Counted from the stretch's first letter, positions 7,567-16,826 are shown. The stretch: 64,000 bases of DNA from Oceanobacillus sojae (GCF_900162665.1 NZ_LT727812.1:762865-826864), one strand, 5' to 3'. Translations and numbers: made by a program. The notes: generated by a model not told the origin, from the sequence alone.

Positions 7567-8082
7567 TTATACTCCCCGAACCTTTTTCCACTTTCTAATT
7601 TTTGTCCGAAATGTTTTAAATGGTGCAACTGTATTAATATGAATCCATTTCCAAATCGGCCAGCTGGAAGGTGTCGTCGTGGCCCATTGTCTGCCTCCCT
7701 GCCCGAATAATTCTTTATCCTTATAGCTTTCTACTAAATGGATAATACGGTCAACATCATGATTAAACTTCTCCATCAGCATCTCGAGCGAATCGTCAGC
7801 ATACTGATTATAAAAGCTTTGGTAGAGACCTCCAAGATTATTCCATTTATAGTCAGGAGTTGGTGTAATAACATCCTTTCCATTCTGATTATCCTGCTCC
7901 CAGGATAAGATTAGATTCATCCAGCCCAGCTGATAGGCAATCATTTGTGCGGGTGTTCGGTCGACTTCGCTTACGGAGATATCTTTATCTGAATTATTAA
8001 TTGGTTCAAATTCACTGATAAACAGATCTGCTCTTTTTATAATTTCATCAATTAGAGCTTGTTTATTCTCGTATGCCTGCAT
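7567..8082 (-). CDS. ClbS/DfsB family four-helix bundle protein
   Basis: The 171-residue cytosolic protein matches the DUF1706 group: an N-terminal helix with ALIDEIIKRADLFISEF, the VDRTPAQMIAYQLGWMNLIL helix and the closing SWPIWKWIHINTVAPFKTFR stretch. ClbS protects colibactin producers by hydrolysing the toxin's cyclopropane; most Firmicute members are uncharacterised relatives of the DinB/bacillithiol transferase fold. Here it stands among detoxification-type genes, with its own terminator. The activity on any toxin is not shown by sequence. Confidence 0.75.
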   Translation of the reverse strand: MQAYENKQALIDEIIKRADLFISEFEPINNSDKDISVSEVDRTPAQMIAYQLGWMNLILSWEQDNQNGKDVITPTPDYKWNNLGGLYQSFYNQYADDSLEMLMEKFNHDVDRIIHLVESYKDKELFGQGGRQWATTTPSSWPIWKWIHINTVAPFKTFRTKIRKWKKVRGV

Positions 8083-8180
8083 TATAAAATCGTCCTTTCT
8101 TATAGATATTGCTGAAGAATACTTTTCCCTCCAGGATGCATAGCTATTGTACGTTTATATAATCCTGAATCAGTCTGCAG

Positions 8181-9128
8181 CTATAGAACAGGTATAAAAG
8201 GCACATCATTTTCAATTCGAAACCGCATTTTTTCCAAATGACTTTTTACTTTTGTACTTATTTCATTGCCCTTAAAGGAATTATTGAAAAATAAAAAGGA
8301 GTATAAGAGTCTGTATTCCAGAAATTTAGGGATCAGTTTTAATTGATCCTCAGATAAAGCAGTTTCTTCTGCATAACCTTCAAAAAATAGATTGGTAAAA
8401 TTTTGATAGATTTGCAGCTGCTCTAATTTAGTATGATTTCTGTTATTTTCCATAAAATGAAAGCTTGGAATCGCAGCATCATACACATACCAGCTTCTGC
8501 GGACATCACCAAAATCTAAAACATACATATCTTTATTTGCAATCATAATATTCTCATTATGGAGATCATGGTGGACGATTCCATAATTATTTTCATTCTT
8601 TGAGAGCGCAGAAAACGCGTCCATATATCCCTTCCACTTCTCTTCAATTATTTTACCGTGACCCTTAGCAAAATCTTCATTTTTAATATCGTGATTCCAT
8701 TCTAAATAATTTTGCTTCATTGCATGACTGCTTAATTTGGTTATTTCATGCATTTTACCAAGCAGCTTACCCCAGGCTTTTATTAAATGATCTTCTTTCA
8801 AACTTGGAGACAAAACCTCTCCGTCAATGTATGAATATGCCATTAAATAGAATTTTTTCTCTTTCCCTTCGACTAATTCTATAGGCGTTCCATTTTTTGA
8901 AGGGATAAGACTGGATGTTTTTATTCCATGCGGAAGCATTAAATTTATTATTTCCTGTTCATTGAGTAAATTAATTTTTCTATATGTTTCCGCGTCCAAT
9001 ATTTTTATAACCATCTTCTGATTACGGCTGAGAAATACATTATTATGAAAGCCACCCAGCAATTCAAGAGGCTCTATATTTTCTGTATATAATGATTTTA
9101 ATTGTTCCAGAATAATTGGATTCATCAT
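8181..9128 (-). CDS. Aminoglycoside phosphotransferase-like (APH) family kinase
   Basis: The 315-residue protein has the eukaryotic-kinase-like APH fold: an N-lobe lysine in KMVIKILDAETYRK, the catalytic loop GIVHHDLHNENIMI around residues 184-197, and the metal-binding YVLDFGDVRRSWYVYD. Such enzymes phosphorylate aminoglycosides, choline, homoserine or unknown small molecules using ATP. The divergence from known resistance APHs leaves the substrate open. It starts with ATG at 9128 with an AGGAAGTAG site and follows a NUDIX gene on the same strand, 40 bases apart, so the two may be co-transcribed. Confidence 0.8.
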   Translation of the reverse strand: MMNPIILEQLKSLYTENIEPLELLGGFHNNVFLSRNQKMVIKILDAETYRKINLLNEQEIINLMLPHGIKTSSLIPSKNGTPIELVEGKEKKFYLMAYSYIDGEVLSPSLKEDHLIKAWGKLLGKMHEITKLSSHAMKQNYLEWNHDIKNEDFAKGHGKIIEEKWKGYMDAFSALSKNENNYGIVHHDLHNENIMIANKDMYVLDFGDVRRSWYVYDAAIPSFHFMENNRNHTKLEQLQIYQNFTNLFFEGYAEETALSEDQLKLIPKFLEYRLLYSFLFFNNSFKGNEISTKVKSHLEKMRFRIENDVPFIPVL

Positions 9129-9168
9129 GAGCTTCTACTTCCTTTCACAAATAAAGTTTATTATTTCT

Positions 9169-9657
9169 TTAATCTGTTAACTGCCTCTTTTGATTAAGAA
9201 AAAATTGAACACCAGCCTTATCAACAAAGCTTAATTTATCTTCCTTAAGTAAAATAGCTAATTTGTTTCTTGTAATCCATTTAATATTGTCTGTATGATC
9301 TCCTTTTTCAAGAAGTTTACCAGCAGCTTTACATTTAAAATATATCCCAAAAGAATCTACTGGTCCCTCTATTGTTTGATAGACTGCAAAAGGAGCCATG
9401 CATTCGACTTTAAATCCTTCATTTGTAACCGTTTCCACTCTGTCAGTTGGATCTACTACCTTCTCCAGCTCAAGCCCTGTTTCCTCTTTTATCTCTCTTG
9501 CCAAACAATCCAACAAAGTTTCGAACTCTTCAAGTCTTCCTCCTGGCAGTTCTATCGGGGTTCGCTGTTCATCTGATCTGATACGACGTTGGACTAATAC
9601 CTCTTCCCCTTGCTCTGTTTCTCTTATAATGAAAGCTCTAACATTTGTATAAATCAT
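9169..9657 (-). CDS. NUDIX hydrolase
   Basis: NUDIX enzymes hydrolyse nucleoside diphosphates linked to another moiety, using metal ions held by the Nudix box. The box GRLEEFETLLDCLAREIKEETGL fits G-x5-E-x7-RE-U-x-EE-x-GU exactly. The chosen start is the ATG at 9657 (MIYTNVRAFIIRE), preceded by GGAGAGG at a good distance; a start 30 bases further up is possible but has no better site. The length, 162 residues, is normal. The substrate is not known. Confidence 0.85.
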   Translation of the reverse strand: MIYTNVRAFIIRETEQGEEVLVQRRIRSDEQRTPIELPGGRLEEFETLLDCLAREIKEETGLELEKVVDPTDRVETVTNEGFKVECMAPFAVYQTIEGPVDSFGIYFKCKAAGKLLEKGDHTDNIKWITRNKLAILLKEDKLSFVDKAGVQFFLNQKRQLTD

Positions 9658-9811
9658 TATTCCTCTCCACCTTCTAACTGTTATCACAACTATCTTGATT
9701 GTCGAATCTGAATCTTACCTGAAATGTTTTATCTATTAATAAACTATTTTAATTGGGATCAGCTAAGCAGATATGTATAAATGCTCCCTTTGTTACTTAC
9801 ATATAGTTGTT

Positions 9812-10291
9812 TTATTTATTCGTATCATTCCAGACTAAATCCTTATCCAGCCTATAAAAACAAGTAAATCTAAATTTCAGCCATTCTGATAATGGAGCGG
9901 ACACACCTGTATTTTTTATGTAATTTTCAATCTCTGTAAGAGGAACCCATTTTATATCTGTAATTTCTCCATCTGGATCATTTATTTTAAGTTGTTCCTG
10001 ATGCTTAACGGATACATTACAAACAGTGACTAAGCTCTGAGCAGCATGTTCAGGTATACAGCTTTCGTGGATATAGGCTATTTCAAAATTTGTTACGCTT
10101 AATCCTGTTTCCTCATACACTTCTCTGGACAATGCTTCTTTAATCGTTTCTCCCGCTTCAATTTGCCCGCCGGGAAGGCTCCAGATATAGTTCGCATATT
10201 CATCTTTATTCTGTACTAAAAGAATATTTTCATTTTCTAAAATGATGGAAGAAACGATTCGATATAATTTAAAATCATTTAAACGGACCAT
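9812..10291 (-). CDS. NUDIX hydrolase
   Basis: A second NUDIX protein of 159 residues. The motif GQIEAGETIKEALSREVYEETGL is complete, flanked by WSLPGG and the later DIKWVPLTEI typical of MutT-like and ADP-ribose pyrophosphatase-like members. It is separated from the previous NUDIX gene by about 150 bases, has its own ribosome site (GGAGGGAAAAAT before the ATG), and differs strongly from it, so it is not a recent duplicate. Substrate unknown. Confidence 0.85.
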   Translation of the reverse strand: MVRLNDFKLYRIVSSIILENENILLVQNKDEYANYIWSLPGGQIEAGETIKEALSREVYEETGLSVTNFEIAYIHESCIPEHAAQSLVTVCNVSVKHQEQLKINDPDGEITDIKWVPLTEIENYIKNTGVSAPLSEWLKFRFTCFYRLDKDLVWNDTNK

Positions 10292-10327
10292 ATTTTTCCC
10301 TCCAATAGCTGCTATTTTATGATAAAT

Positions 10328-10360
10328 GCAGGCCGGATTCCTTATTGTAACCCAGCCTGC
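10328..10360 (-). terminator. Weak hairpin after the ABC-F operon
   Basis: On the minus strand GCAGGCTGG pairs with CCGGCCTGC (one G-T pair) and is followed by ATTTAT, with only a short T-run. It lies about 50 bases past the last gene of the ABC-F operon. Confidence 0.4.
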
Positions 10361-10411
10361 ACTTCCTTAGATAGATTTTATAGAAATAATATTCCGCATA
10401 AAACGCAATAT

Positions 10412-10627
10412 CTAAACTGCTTTTCGTTTTCTGACAAAATAGAGGAATAACAGCTGCCCCACCAGAACAACGACAAAAAAACCTCCCAAAATAATATATG
10501 CCAGCATTTTTAATTCAGGAGTCTGCGCTACTCCTGCTCCATCTACATTTCGAACTCCAATAACAACCGAAGCCCCAGTGAAAAATATTACCCAAAACAC
10601 ACTTGTTACCCACCATATTTTCATCAT
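10412..10627 (-). CDS. Small two-helix membrane protein (DUF3923-like)
   Basis: The 71-residue protein has two hydrophobic helices (VTSVFWVIFFTGASVVIG and MLAYIILGGFFVVVLVGQLLFLYF) separated by a conserved-looking loop VRNVDGAGVAQTPELK, and ends with KRKAV. The RxVDGAGVxQTPE loop recalls the DUF3923 family of Bacillaceae, whose role is unknown. It starts five bases after the ABC-F stop and has AGGTGATG as ribosome site, so it is the second gene of that operon. Confidence 0.6.
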   Translation of the reverse strand: MMKIWWVTSVFWVIFFTGASVVIGVRNVDGAGVAQTPELKMLAYIILGGFFVVVLVGQLLFLYFVRKRKAV

Positions 10628-10632
10628 CTACA

Positions 10633-12108
10633 TCACCTGTTCCTTTTCTTAATCAGCTCCAGCGTTTTCGTTGCAACAGAATCTACAAAATGCTCATTAT
10701 GATCTACGCCGATCATTGTAGGCTTATATTTATTTATCGCTGCAATTAATTGATCAATCACCATCATATCTAAATAGTTTGTCACTTCATCCCATACAAA
10801 TAAAGAATGATTCCCCAGCAGGGCATTTGCTAAAAACACTTTTTTCTGCTCTCCCGAACTCCAATGGTCACTTGAACGATCAGCAAAACTGGATCGTTTG
10901 GAGCCTAGCTGCCGCAGCAAATGCAGATAAGCTTGTTTTTCCTCTGCTGTTAGCTGCTGAAGAATAGAAGCATGATCCTCTTCCAGCTGATTTTGCTGCT
11001 GTAAGAGAGAGATTTTTTCCGGCAGTCTAATTTGATAATCCCCAGTAACCTCAAACTGACCATTTCCAAAGATAAAATTCAGCAGGGTTGTTTTTCCTGC
11101 CCCATTTTTTCCGGTAATAAATAAACGTTCAGAGGGATAAACATCTATATTGACCGGTTCAAACAAGCACCTGCCATTTTGTAAAATAGAAAAATCCCGA
11201 AGTAAGAGTACTTGTTTATGAGGCTGATCAACCCGCATTTTTAAAGTTTCTACGGTCTCTACATTATGAATCAGAGCCTGTTTTTCCACTATCTTTTCTT
11301 CAGTTCTTTTTTTGATTGCTTTGGAACGCTTCATCTGTTTCGCCGCTAGCCTTCGCTCGGCGGCATCCTTGGAGCTGTTTTCTCTCATCTGTCCCCATGA
11401 ACCGACTCTTTTTGAAACAGTTTCCAGTCTATTAATCTCATGATGAAGTTTTTGATTTTTTTCTTCAGCAAGCTCATCCGCATTCTTTTTCTCATAGGCC
11501 CATGTATCGATATCACCTTTTACAACATCAATGCTTTCTTTATTGATTGCCATCGTGTGGTCAACAAACTGATTGAGAAAATGCTGATCATGACTGACAA
11601 CGATAAAACCCTTCTTCCGATTCAAATAATCTCCTACAACCTTTCTGCCATGAACATCTAAATTATTTGTCGGTTCATCTATTAGCGGGAATGCGCTCTC
11701 ATTCAGAAATAACTCTATTAATAAAATTTTTGTCTGTTCACCGCCGCTTAAGGCATAGAAATCCCTGTCCAGCACTTCTGATGGTAAATCCATATAGGAT
11801 AATTCCATTTCCAGCTCCCAGCGTTCAATTATCGGATTTTCCTTAAGCAATACCTCTTCCGCACTCATCTGATTATCCGGCGCAGGAAATATCGGGAAGT
11901 ACTTAAATGTAAGGGAAGATTGAACATTCCCCTCATAATCCAGGTCACCTAAAAGGATTTTAAAGAAAGTAGTTTTGCCGCGGCCGTTTCTGCCGAGCAG
12001 CCCCAGCTTCCATTTTTCATCAATATTTACTGTGATGTTTTCAAATAAAGGATGAATCATAGATGGATATTTAAATGTTAAATTACTAATAAGTATATTA
12101 CCGGCCAT
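10633..12108 (-). CDS. ABC-F family ATPase, antibiotic-resistance type
   Basis: ABC-F proteins carry two ATPase domains and no membrane part; resistance members bind the ribosome and dislodge antibiotics. Domain 1 has Walker A GRNGRGKTT near residue 40, signature LSGGEQ near 120 and Walker B PLIDEPTNNLD; the interdomain linker (about 185-290) is long, basic and coiled; domain 2 has GKNGAGKTT near 333, a WSSGEQKK signature and DEVTNYLD in place of the usual EPTNHLD. At 491 residues with a long linker and no C-terminal extension it resembles the Lsa/Vga/CplR-like resistance group more than the housekeeping Uup or EttA types. It starts at ATG 12108 with AAAGGGGG. No attenuator leader is seen upstream, unlike many such genes. 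Confidence 0.85.
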   Translation of the reverse strand: MAGNILISNLTFKYPSMIHPLFENITVNIDEKWKLGLLGRNGRGKTTFFKILLGDLDYEGNVQSSLTFKYFPIFPAPDNQMSAEEVLLKENPIIERWELEMELSYMDLPSEVLDRDFYALSGGEQTKILLIELFLNESAFPLIDEPTNNLDVHGRKVVGDYLNRKKGFIVVSHDQHFLNQFVDHTMAINKESIDVVKGDIDTWAYEKKNADELAEEKNQKLHHEINRLETVSKRVGSWGQMRENSSKDAAERRLAAKQMKRSKAIKKRTEEKIVEKQALIHNVETVETLKMRVDQPHKQVLLLRDFSILQNGRCLFEPVNIDVYPSERLFITGKNGAGKTTLLNFIFGNGQFEVTGDYQIRLPEKISLLQQQNQLEEDHASILQQLTAEEKQAYLHLLRQLGSKRSSFADRSSDHWSSGEQKKVFLANALLGNHSLFVWDEVTNYLDMMVIDQLIAAINKYKPTMIGVDHNEHFVDSVATKTLELIKKRNR

Positions 12109-12171
12109 ATACGTGACCCCCTTTCCTTATTTTTATTAACTATCTACTTTGAAGAAAATACTTCTTTTCTA

Positions 12172-12426
12172 TTATTTCCACGCATTAATATTCGATTGAA
12201 TAGAATTAATAAAAACGGCTATAGGAATGAAATAAAGAAGCGTAAAATTCGTGATAACCCGGATACCAGTATATTCACCACCGCTGGCGAGAAGAAAATG
12301 ATATGTAGAAATAACAACAAACATATAAATAACAGAAGTATTTTTGAAAAAGTCCAAAAATGGAGTTTGCTTCTTCCTAAAATTTATTATAAAGCAGCTC
12401 CATAAGAAGGTTATTGAAACCATCAA
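12172..12426 (-). CDS. Small membrane protein of unknown function
   Basis: The 84-residue ORF has three hydrophobic segments (VSITFLWSCFIINF, NTSVIYMFVVISTYHFLLA, ITNFTLLYFIPIAVFINSI). It lies 63 bases upstream of the ABC-F gene on the same strand. No family recognised and the ribosome site is weak, so it may be a real small gene or a fragment of a longer membrane protein. Confidence 0.4.
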   Translation of the reverse strand: MMVSITFLWSCFIINFRKKQTPFLDFFKNTSVIYMFVVISTYHFLLASGGEYTGIRVITNFTLLYFIPIAVFINSIQSNINAWK

Positions 12427-12571
12427 ATTTGTTTAATAGTGCTGCAGAGATAATGATGTTATATGTATAAATCTGAACACCTGCCTATATACATAATTCA
12501 CCATATTTAACATTTATCCTGCTTTTATAGCTGTATTTTCTATATGTCTCCCAAACAGACTGCCATTCTTA

Positions 12572-12757
12572 TCAGAACACCTCAGTTATCCATCGAAACA
12601 AACCTCTGAAGGACCAAAAAAGAAGACGTATTGGAAATATAATAATTTCGGGAATCCAGAAGAAAATATCGAGCAGAAAATCTCTTGTTGTGTAATCTCC
12701 TTTATTCTTTCTGCTTTTTCTTGTTTTTGACTTTTTCTTTCTCCACCATTCATTCAT
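12572..12757 (-). CDS. Small basic membrane-associated protein
   Basis: The 61-residue protein starts with a strongly basic stretch (RKKKSKTRKSRKNKG) and continues with an aromatic hydrophobic segment (FLLDIFFWIPEIIIFPIRLLF) ending in WITEVF. AGGGAGA precedes the ATG. The make-up suggests a membrane-anchored protein with a positive cytosolic end. No family recognised. Confidence 0.5.
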   Translation of the reverse strand: MNEWWRKKKSKTRKSRKNKGDYTTRDFLLDIFFWIPEIIIFPIRLLFWSFRGLFRWITEVF

Positions 12758-12887
12758 AGATTTCAGTTCTCCCTTTTTATATTGTTATATTAGCTTACGA
12801 ATTAAAGCCTGCAAACGTTTCAATTATCCAATTATTTGAAGAAAAAATATCTTAACTGACAAATTTGCAACTTTCCGCATTTCCCCA

Positions 12888-12915
12888 TTGCAATTCCCAT
12901 TGAATGCAATAAAAT
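12888..12915 (+). promoter_or_regulatory. Probable sigma-A promoter of the aminotransferase gene
   Basis: TTGCAA (12888-12893) and TAAAAT (12910-12915) with a 16-base spacer lie about 45 bases before the ATG at 12961. No T-box or riboswitch structure is evident between them and the start. Confidence 0.4.
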
Positions 12916-12960
12916 AATAACAAGAGACAAAATCAAGGTAAGTAACTGCGGAGGGATAAA

Positions 12961-14229
12961 ATGAGCGAGTTAAAACAGATGGATCATTCCAGTCTGCAAA
13001 ATCTTTATAATAAAGCAAAACAAGAATTTGAATCTATTAAAAAACAGAATCTGGCTTTAAACATGGCCAGAGGAAAGCCTAGCGCTGAACAGCTGAAATT
13101 ATCATTGAAACTATTAGACAGTGTGAATTCTGAAAATATCGGTGATCATCTTTCTGTTCTGAATTACGGTCTGGTTGATGGGATACCGGAAGCAAAAGAA
13201 TTGTTTAAGGAAATGCTGGGAGTTAACACAGAAGAGATTTTAATCGGAGGCAACGCCAGTCTGAATATCATGCATGATCTTATTTCAAAAGCATTGATTA
13301 AAGGTGTTGTCGATAGTGAAGCTCCTTGGGGCAAAGAGGATAAAATTAAATTTATCTGTCCGGTCCCCGGTTATGATAGACATTTTACGATTTGTGAACA
13401 GTATGATATCGAAATGATCTCCGTCGATATGCTGGAAGATGGTCCGGATATGGATAAAGTGGAGGAGCTTGTCCGAAATGATGCATCCATCAAAGGTATG
13501 TGGAGTGTTCCAAAATACAGCAACCCTGATGGTGTTACATACAGTGATGATGTCGTGGAACGCTTAGCTAAAATGGAGACCAAAGCAAAGGATTTTAAAA
13601 TTTTCTGGGATAATGCTTATGTTGTACATGACTTAACCGACCATTCTCCAAGATTAAAAAATATTTTGGAAGCATGTAAAAAACATGGTAATCCGAACAG
13701 AGTATTTATGTTTGCATCCACTTCGAAAATCACTTTTCCTGGAGCTGGTGTCGCAGTAGTAGCAGCAAGCAAGGAAAATATAAATTTTATTAAGGAACAG
13801 CTCAGCGTGCAGACAATCGGTCCTGATAAAGTAAATCAGCTGCGCCATGTCCGCTTCTTTAAAAACTATGATAATATCCTGGTACATATGAAGCAGCATG
13901 CGGATATTATGAAGCCTAAATTCGATGCAGTATTAAATATACTCCATTCCAAATTAGATTCCTATGGTGTTGCCACATGGACAGAGCCTGACGGCGGCTA
14001 TTTTATCAGCCTGAATACCATGGATGGCTGTGCTTCTGAAGTAATCAGACTTGCCAAAGAGGCCGGAGTAACATTAACCGGAGCTGGAGCAGCCTTTCCA
14101 TATGGAAAAGATCCGCGCGACAGAAATATTCGCATTGCACCATCCTTCCCAACGTTAGAGGAAGTAGAGCAGGCAATGGAGGTTTTATGTATTTGTATTA
14201 TCCTCGTAAGTACGAATAAGCTTTTATAA
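12961..14229 (+). CDS. Class I/II aminotransferase, aspartate aminotransferase Ic type
   Basis: The 422-residue PLP enzyme matches the Asp aminotransferase group close to MocR (PF12897 type). Visible marks are NMARGKPSAEQL near the N terminus, NYGLVDGIPEAKELF, the VPKYSNPDGVTYSDD loop, DNAYVVHDL, and the PLP lysine in STSKITFPGAGVAV. It transfers amino groups, probably between aspartate or a related amino acid and 2-oxoglutarate, in the cytosol. The ATG follows GGAGGG. It is one of the few plus-strand genes here, has its own promoter and terminator, and lies between two minus-strand units. Substrate specificity is inferred from family only. Confidence 0.85.
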   Translation: MSELKQMDHSSLQNLYNKAKQEFESIKKQNLALNMARGKPSAEQLKLSLKLLDSVNSENIGDHLSVLNYGLVDGIPEAKELFKEMLGVNTEEILIGGNASLNIMHDLISKALIKGVVDSEAPWGKEDKIKFICPVPGYDRHFTICEQYDIEMISVDMLEDGPDMDKVEELVRNDASIKGMWSVPKYSNPDGVTYSDDVVERLAKMETKAKDFKIFWDNAYVVHDLTDHSPRLKNILEACKKHGNPNRVFMFASTSKITFPGAGVAVVAASKENINFIKEQLSVQTIGPDKVNQLRHVRFFKNYDNILVHMKQHADIMKPKFDAVLNILHSKLDSYGVATWTEPDGGYFISLNTMDGCASEVIRLAKEAGVTLTGAGAAFPYGKDPRDRNIRIAPSFPTLEEVEQAMEVLCICIILVSTNKLL

Positions 14230-14232
14230 AAT

Positions 14233-14278
14233 AAGGAAAAAATCATTTGGCGTTAAAGCGTTAAATGGTTTTTTCCTT
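14233..14278 (+). terminator. Terminator of the aminotransferase gene
   Basis: AAGGAAAAAATCATTT pairs with AAATGGTTTTTTCCTT around a 14-base loop immediately after the stop codon; the descending arm supplies the T-run. Confidence 0.75.
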
Positions 14279-14347
14279 AAATTAAGATTTAAAAGCAGGG
14301 GTCAAAAAACCGATCCTGGTTCTGCACAAGAGCAGTAAACATAAAGG

Positions 14348-14854
14348 TTACAGCAGAAAATAAATTACAAAGAGAATTAAAGTAGTCCAAACAAAAGAAA
14401 ACATAATTTTATTTTCATTCGGGATTGTATTCCTTTTTGCTTTATGGATAAATGACAAAACAATTATATTTATTAAAAACAGCATATAGTAAATCATGAT
14501 ATATATTATCCAACGGTGATTCTCTATGAAATCACTTACTGAATCTATCAAAAAGAAAATCAAAACGAAAGAGACAGCAAATACAACAGGCATCAGGACG
14601 TACATTTTATCCCATAACGGATGCTTTAAGAATGTGTGGCTTTTCTTCGTTTGAAAATACATTAACAGGCTTAGCAAACCAATAACAGCTGTTATAAACA
14701 AAAACGTCATCAACATAGATCCACTTACTTCCATACTTGAAGAAGCAGGTATAGCAATCTCTGTTTTAAACAAATCTGCTATATAGGCAAGCACTGCCAA
14801 AGAAATAATTATAATTCCTTGAAATAATGTCCATCGTAAAAAAAACATAATCAA
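14348..14854 (-). CDS. Membrane protein of unknown function, five helices
   Basis: The 168-residue protein consists of about five hydrophobic helices with short loops (for example LMTFLFITAVIGLLSLLMYF, MYVLMPVVFAVSFVLIFFLI, WIIYIMIYYMLFLINIIVL, MFSFVWTTLILFVIYFLL). GGGAG lies before the start; TTG at 14854 or the ATG six bases later are both possible. No conserved polar or enzymatic residues stand out and no family is recognised. Confidence 0.6.
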   Translation of the reverse strand: MIMFFLRWTLFQGIIIISLAVLAYIADLFKTEIAIPASSSMEVSGSMLMTFLFITAVIGLLSLLMYFQTKKSHTFLKHPLWDKMYVLMPVVFAVSFVLIFFLIDSVSDFIENHRWIIYIMIYYMLFLINIIVLSFIHKAKRNTIPNENKIMFSFVWTTLILFVIYFLL

Positions 14855-14902
14855 TTAAACTCCCTGCTCCATTTTTGCTTCAACATTCCCTGCATCTGAA
14901 GA

Positions 14903-15775
14903 TTACCTGTCAAACCAATAAGCCAAGAATTTATACACTCCCCACTCTTTATATAACTGATACAGCTGTGCTTTAGGAGGAAGTTCCCCTGCGAAATATT
15001 TATTTTTCACATGCTTCTTAAATTCACTGTCTACCGGCAAGTAGTCATACCTCCCTAACAGCATTAAAATGTTGCTGAGCGCATATGGTCCTACCCCTTT
15101 AATTTCTTTCATTCTATGAACAACTTCTTCTGTTGGAATTTCCGGATTTTTGAGTACGTCTAGGTCATAGACGCCATTTACTATATTTAATGCAAGCTCA
15201 TAAATATAATCGCTTCTATATCCCAATTTAACAGTTTGGTTTAGAAATTCCCTATCTTTCTTTAAAACTGCTTCAGGTGTGGGAAACGTAAATAATCCTG
15301 AATCGTCCGAATATCTTTCGCCTAAAAGCGTTACAAAATTAGTTGTCATGGAAATCGTCCGGCTCCAGGTAGTATTGGTAGTAAGAATCGTCTTTACAAT
15401 ATCCTCAAATATACTTGGGGACCGTAATAGCCTGCCTCTATTTTCTGTCACGATTTCCTGCATGTCCTTGTTTTCTGCGCACATTTTATAAAAGGCGCTA
15501 TAATCCTCATCCAGCCGGTACATCCAGCTGATTTTACGAATTATCTCTTCACTTTCTTTATTTGTTAAGGTCTTCTTGTCCTCTATTTCAATAATTAATT
15601 TATTATTATCTTGCTTGATGTGAAGCATAACGATCTTACCGGTTGATAATTTTTCCACTCTGTTCAAAGCACTCATATCATCATTACTGTGGAAGGGAGG
15701 CAGCATATACCAGCCATGATCTGTAGTTGCTGCTTTGAAATTAAATTTTTCTGGTAATTCAATGACCTTTTTCAA
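14903..15775 (-). CDS. DNA-3-methyladenine glycosylase-like HhH-GPD protein (AlkA-like)
   Basis: HhH-GPD glycosylases remove damaged bases from DNA. The hairpin-helix-hairpin MKEIKGVGPYALSNILMLLG near residues 222-241 is followed by the catalytic aspartate in YLPVDSEFKKHV. The region DIVKTILTTNTTW is the usual helix before it. The first 100 residues correspond to the AlkA-type N-terminal domain. Length 290 is normal. The start is TTG at 15775 after AGGAGG. No iron-sulfur cysteines are present, arguing against MutY or Nth. Role in alkylation repair is by family. Confidence 0.8.
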   Translation of the reverse strand: MKKVIELPEKFNFKAATTDHGWYMLPPFHSNDDMSALNRVEKLSTGKIVMLHIKQDNNKLIIEIEDKKTLTNKESEEIIRKISWMYRLDEDYSAFYKMCAENKDMQEIVTENRGRLLRSPSIFEDIVKTILTTNTTWSRTISMTTNFVTLLGERYSDDSGLFTFPTPEAVLKKDREFLNQTVKLGYRSDYIYELALNIVNGVYDLDVLKNPEIPTEEVVHRMKEIKGVGPYALSNILMLLGRYDYLPVDSEFKKHVKNKYFAGELPPKAQLYQLYKEWGVYKFLAYWFDR

Positions 15776-15804
15776 GATAATCTCCTCCTGATCAAAGGGT
15801 GGTT

Positions 15805-16248
15805 TTAAAGTAATGCTTTCACCATCATGCAGTAACTGCTTCCAGGCGGATATCCTTCTATTTCACCGACAACCTGATATCCATTCATTTCATAAAAAGA
15901 ACGGGCTTGAAATTCAAAAGTTGTTAATAATGCCTTCATTGCTCCCGTTTCTTTACCAATCTTCTCTGCTTCAGAAAGAATTCTCTTTCCTAAGCCTTTT
16001 CCTCTATGCTTTTCATAAATCCAAAAATAATCAATCTCCAGCCATCCCCAGTAAACCTCTGCACTTAAACCGCCAATCCAATTATTATCGTTATCAGAAA
16101 CAATAATATTTATTGGACGTACTGCTTCTTTTTCTCTTATTCGCCTATGGTGGGGGGAGTGCTTATTATTATAATCTCTAATCTTCTGGTGTAAAAAATC
16201 GGTAAATTTGTTGTCTTTTTCTAAACAAATATCAATTTTATGCTCCAT
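15805..16248 (-). CDS. GNAT family N-acetyltransferase
   Basis: A 147-residue single-domain acetyltransferase. The acetyl-CoA loop HRGKGLGKRIL follows IDYFWIYEKH, and the C-terminal strand has FYEMNGYQVVGEIEGYPPG. The Yx-F motif with PPGSSYCMMVK is common in a group of small Bacillus GNATs of unknown substrate. AAGGAG precedes the ATG. It lies 29 bases after the glycosylase start on the same strand and may share its transcript with the next GNAT. Confidence 0.85.
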   Translation of the reverse strand: MEHKIDICLEKDNKFTDFLHQKIRDYNNKHSPHHRRIREKEAVRPINIIVSDNDNNWIGGLSAEVYWGWLEIDYFWIYEKHRGKGLGKRILSEAEKIGKETGAMKALLTTFEFQARSFYEMNGYQVVGEIEGYPPGSSYCMMVKALL

Positions 16249-16281
16249 TTTTTCAACTCCTTATCCTATGATAACAGCTTT

Positions 16282-16761
16282 TTAAATCAACCATTTAGAC
16301 AAAAGAATTTCATCCCGAATCGGAATCCCATCATTCCCTAATTGCGGTATTTCCGGCTTGCGTTCTCTTGCTCTGTCCACTGCTCCTTTAAGTAGGGCGC
16401 TTAAACAATATCCACGCTTCTGATAAAATTTTAATGCATGTAAATTATCATTTGTAGTAATAAGTTTGATTTTCTGACAGCTTCTTTCCTTCGCCATATG
16501 TTCTACTTCCTGAATTAAAGCTGATCCAATTCCTTTGCCTTCTTCCATACTGTCTAAAGAAATTACTTCACACTCACTTTCAGTTATAACATAGGAGATA
16601 TAACCGATTATCTCTCTGTCTTTATTTAACACTGCAAATCCTTCCAGGGTGGTACAATCAAAAACACCGCTGGAAATAACCATTTCCGGGCTTCCCCATT
16701 GCTTTATAAAAAAGGCATTAATTTTATCTTTCAGTATCTGTTCAGATCGTTTAATTTCCAC
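16282..16761 (-). CDS. GNAT family N-acetyltransferase
   Basis: A 159-residue acetyltransferase with the acetyl-CoA loop EEGKGIGSALI after ISLDS, and NLHALKFYQKRGYCL at the C-terminal half, followed by a longer tail GNDGIPIRDEILLSKWLI found in a subgroup of GNATs. The chosen start is the GTG at 16761 because AAAGGAG lies eight bases upstream; starting at the TTG at 16782 would read through that ribosome site. Substrate unknown. Confidence 0.85.
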   Translation of the reverse strand: MEIKRSEQILKDKINAFFIKQWGSPEMVISSGVFDCTTLEGFAVLNKDREIIGYISYVITESECEVISLDSMEEGKGIGSALIQEVEHMAKERSCQKIKLITTNDNLHALKFYQKRGYCLSALLKGAVDRARERKPEIPQLGNDGIPIRDEILLSKWLI

Positions 16762-16826
16762 GTTATTTCTCCTTTGATTCAAATCATTTCTAACTCATTT
16801 ATTGAGCTGCTATCTACCGGGATGCT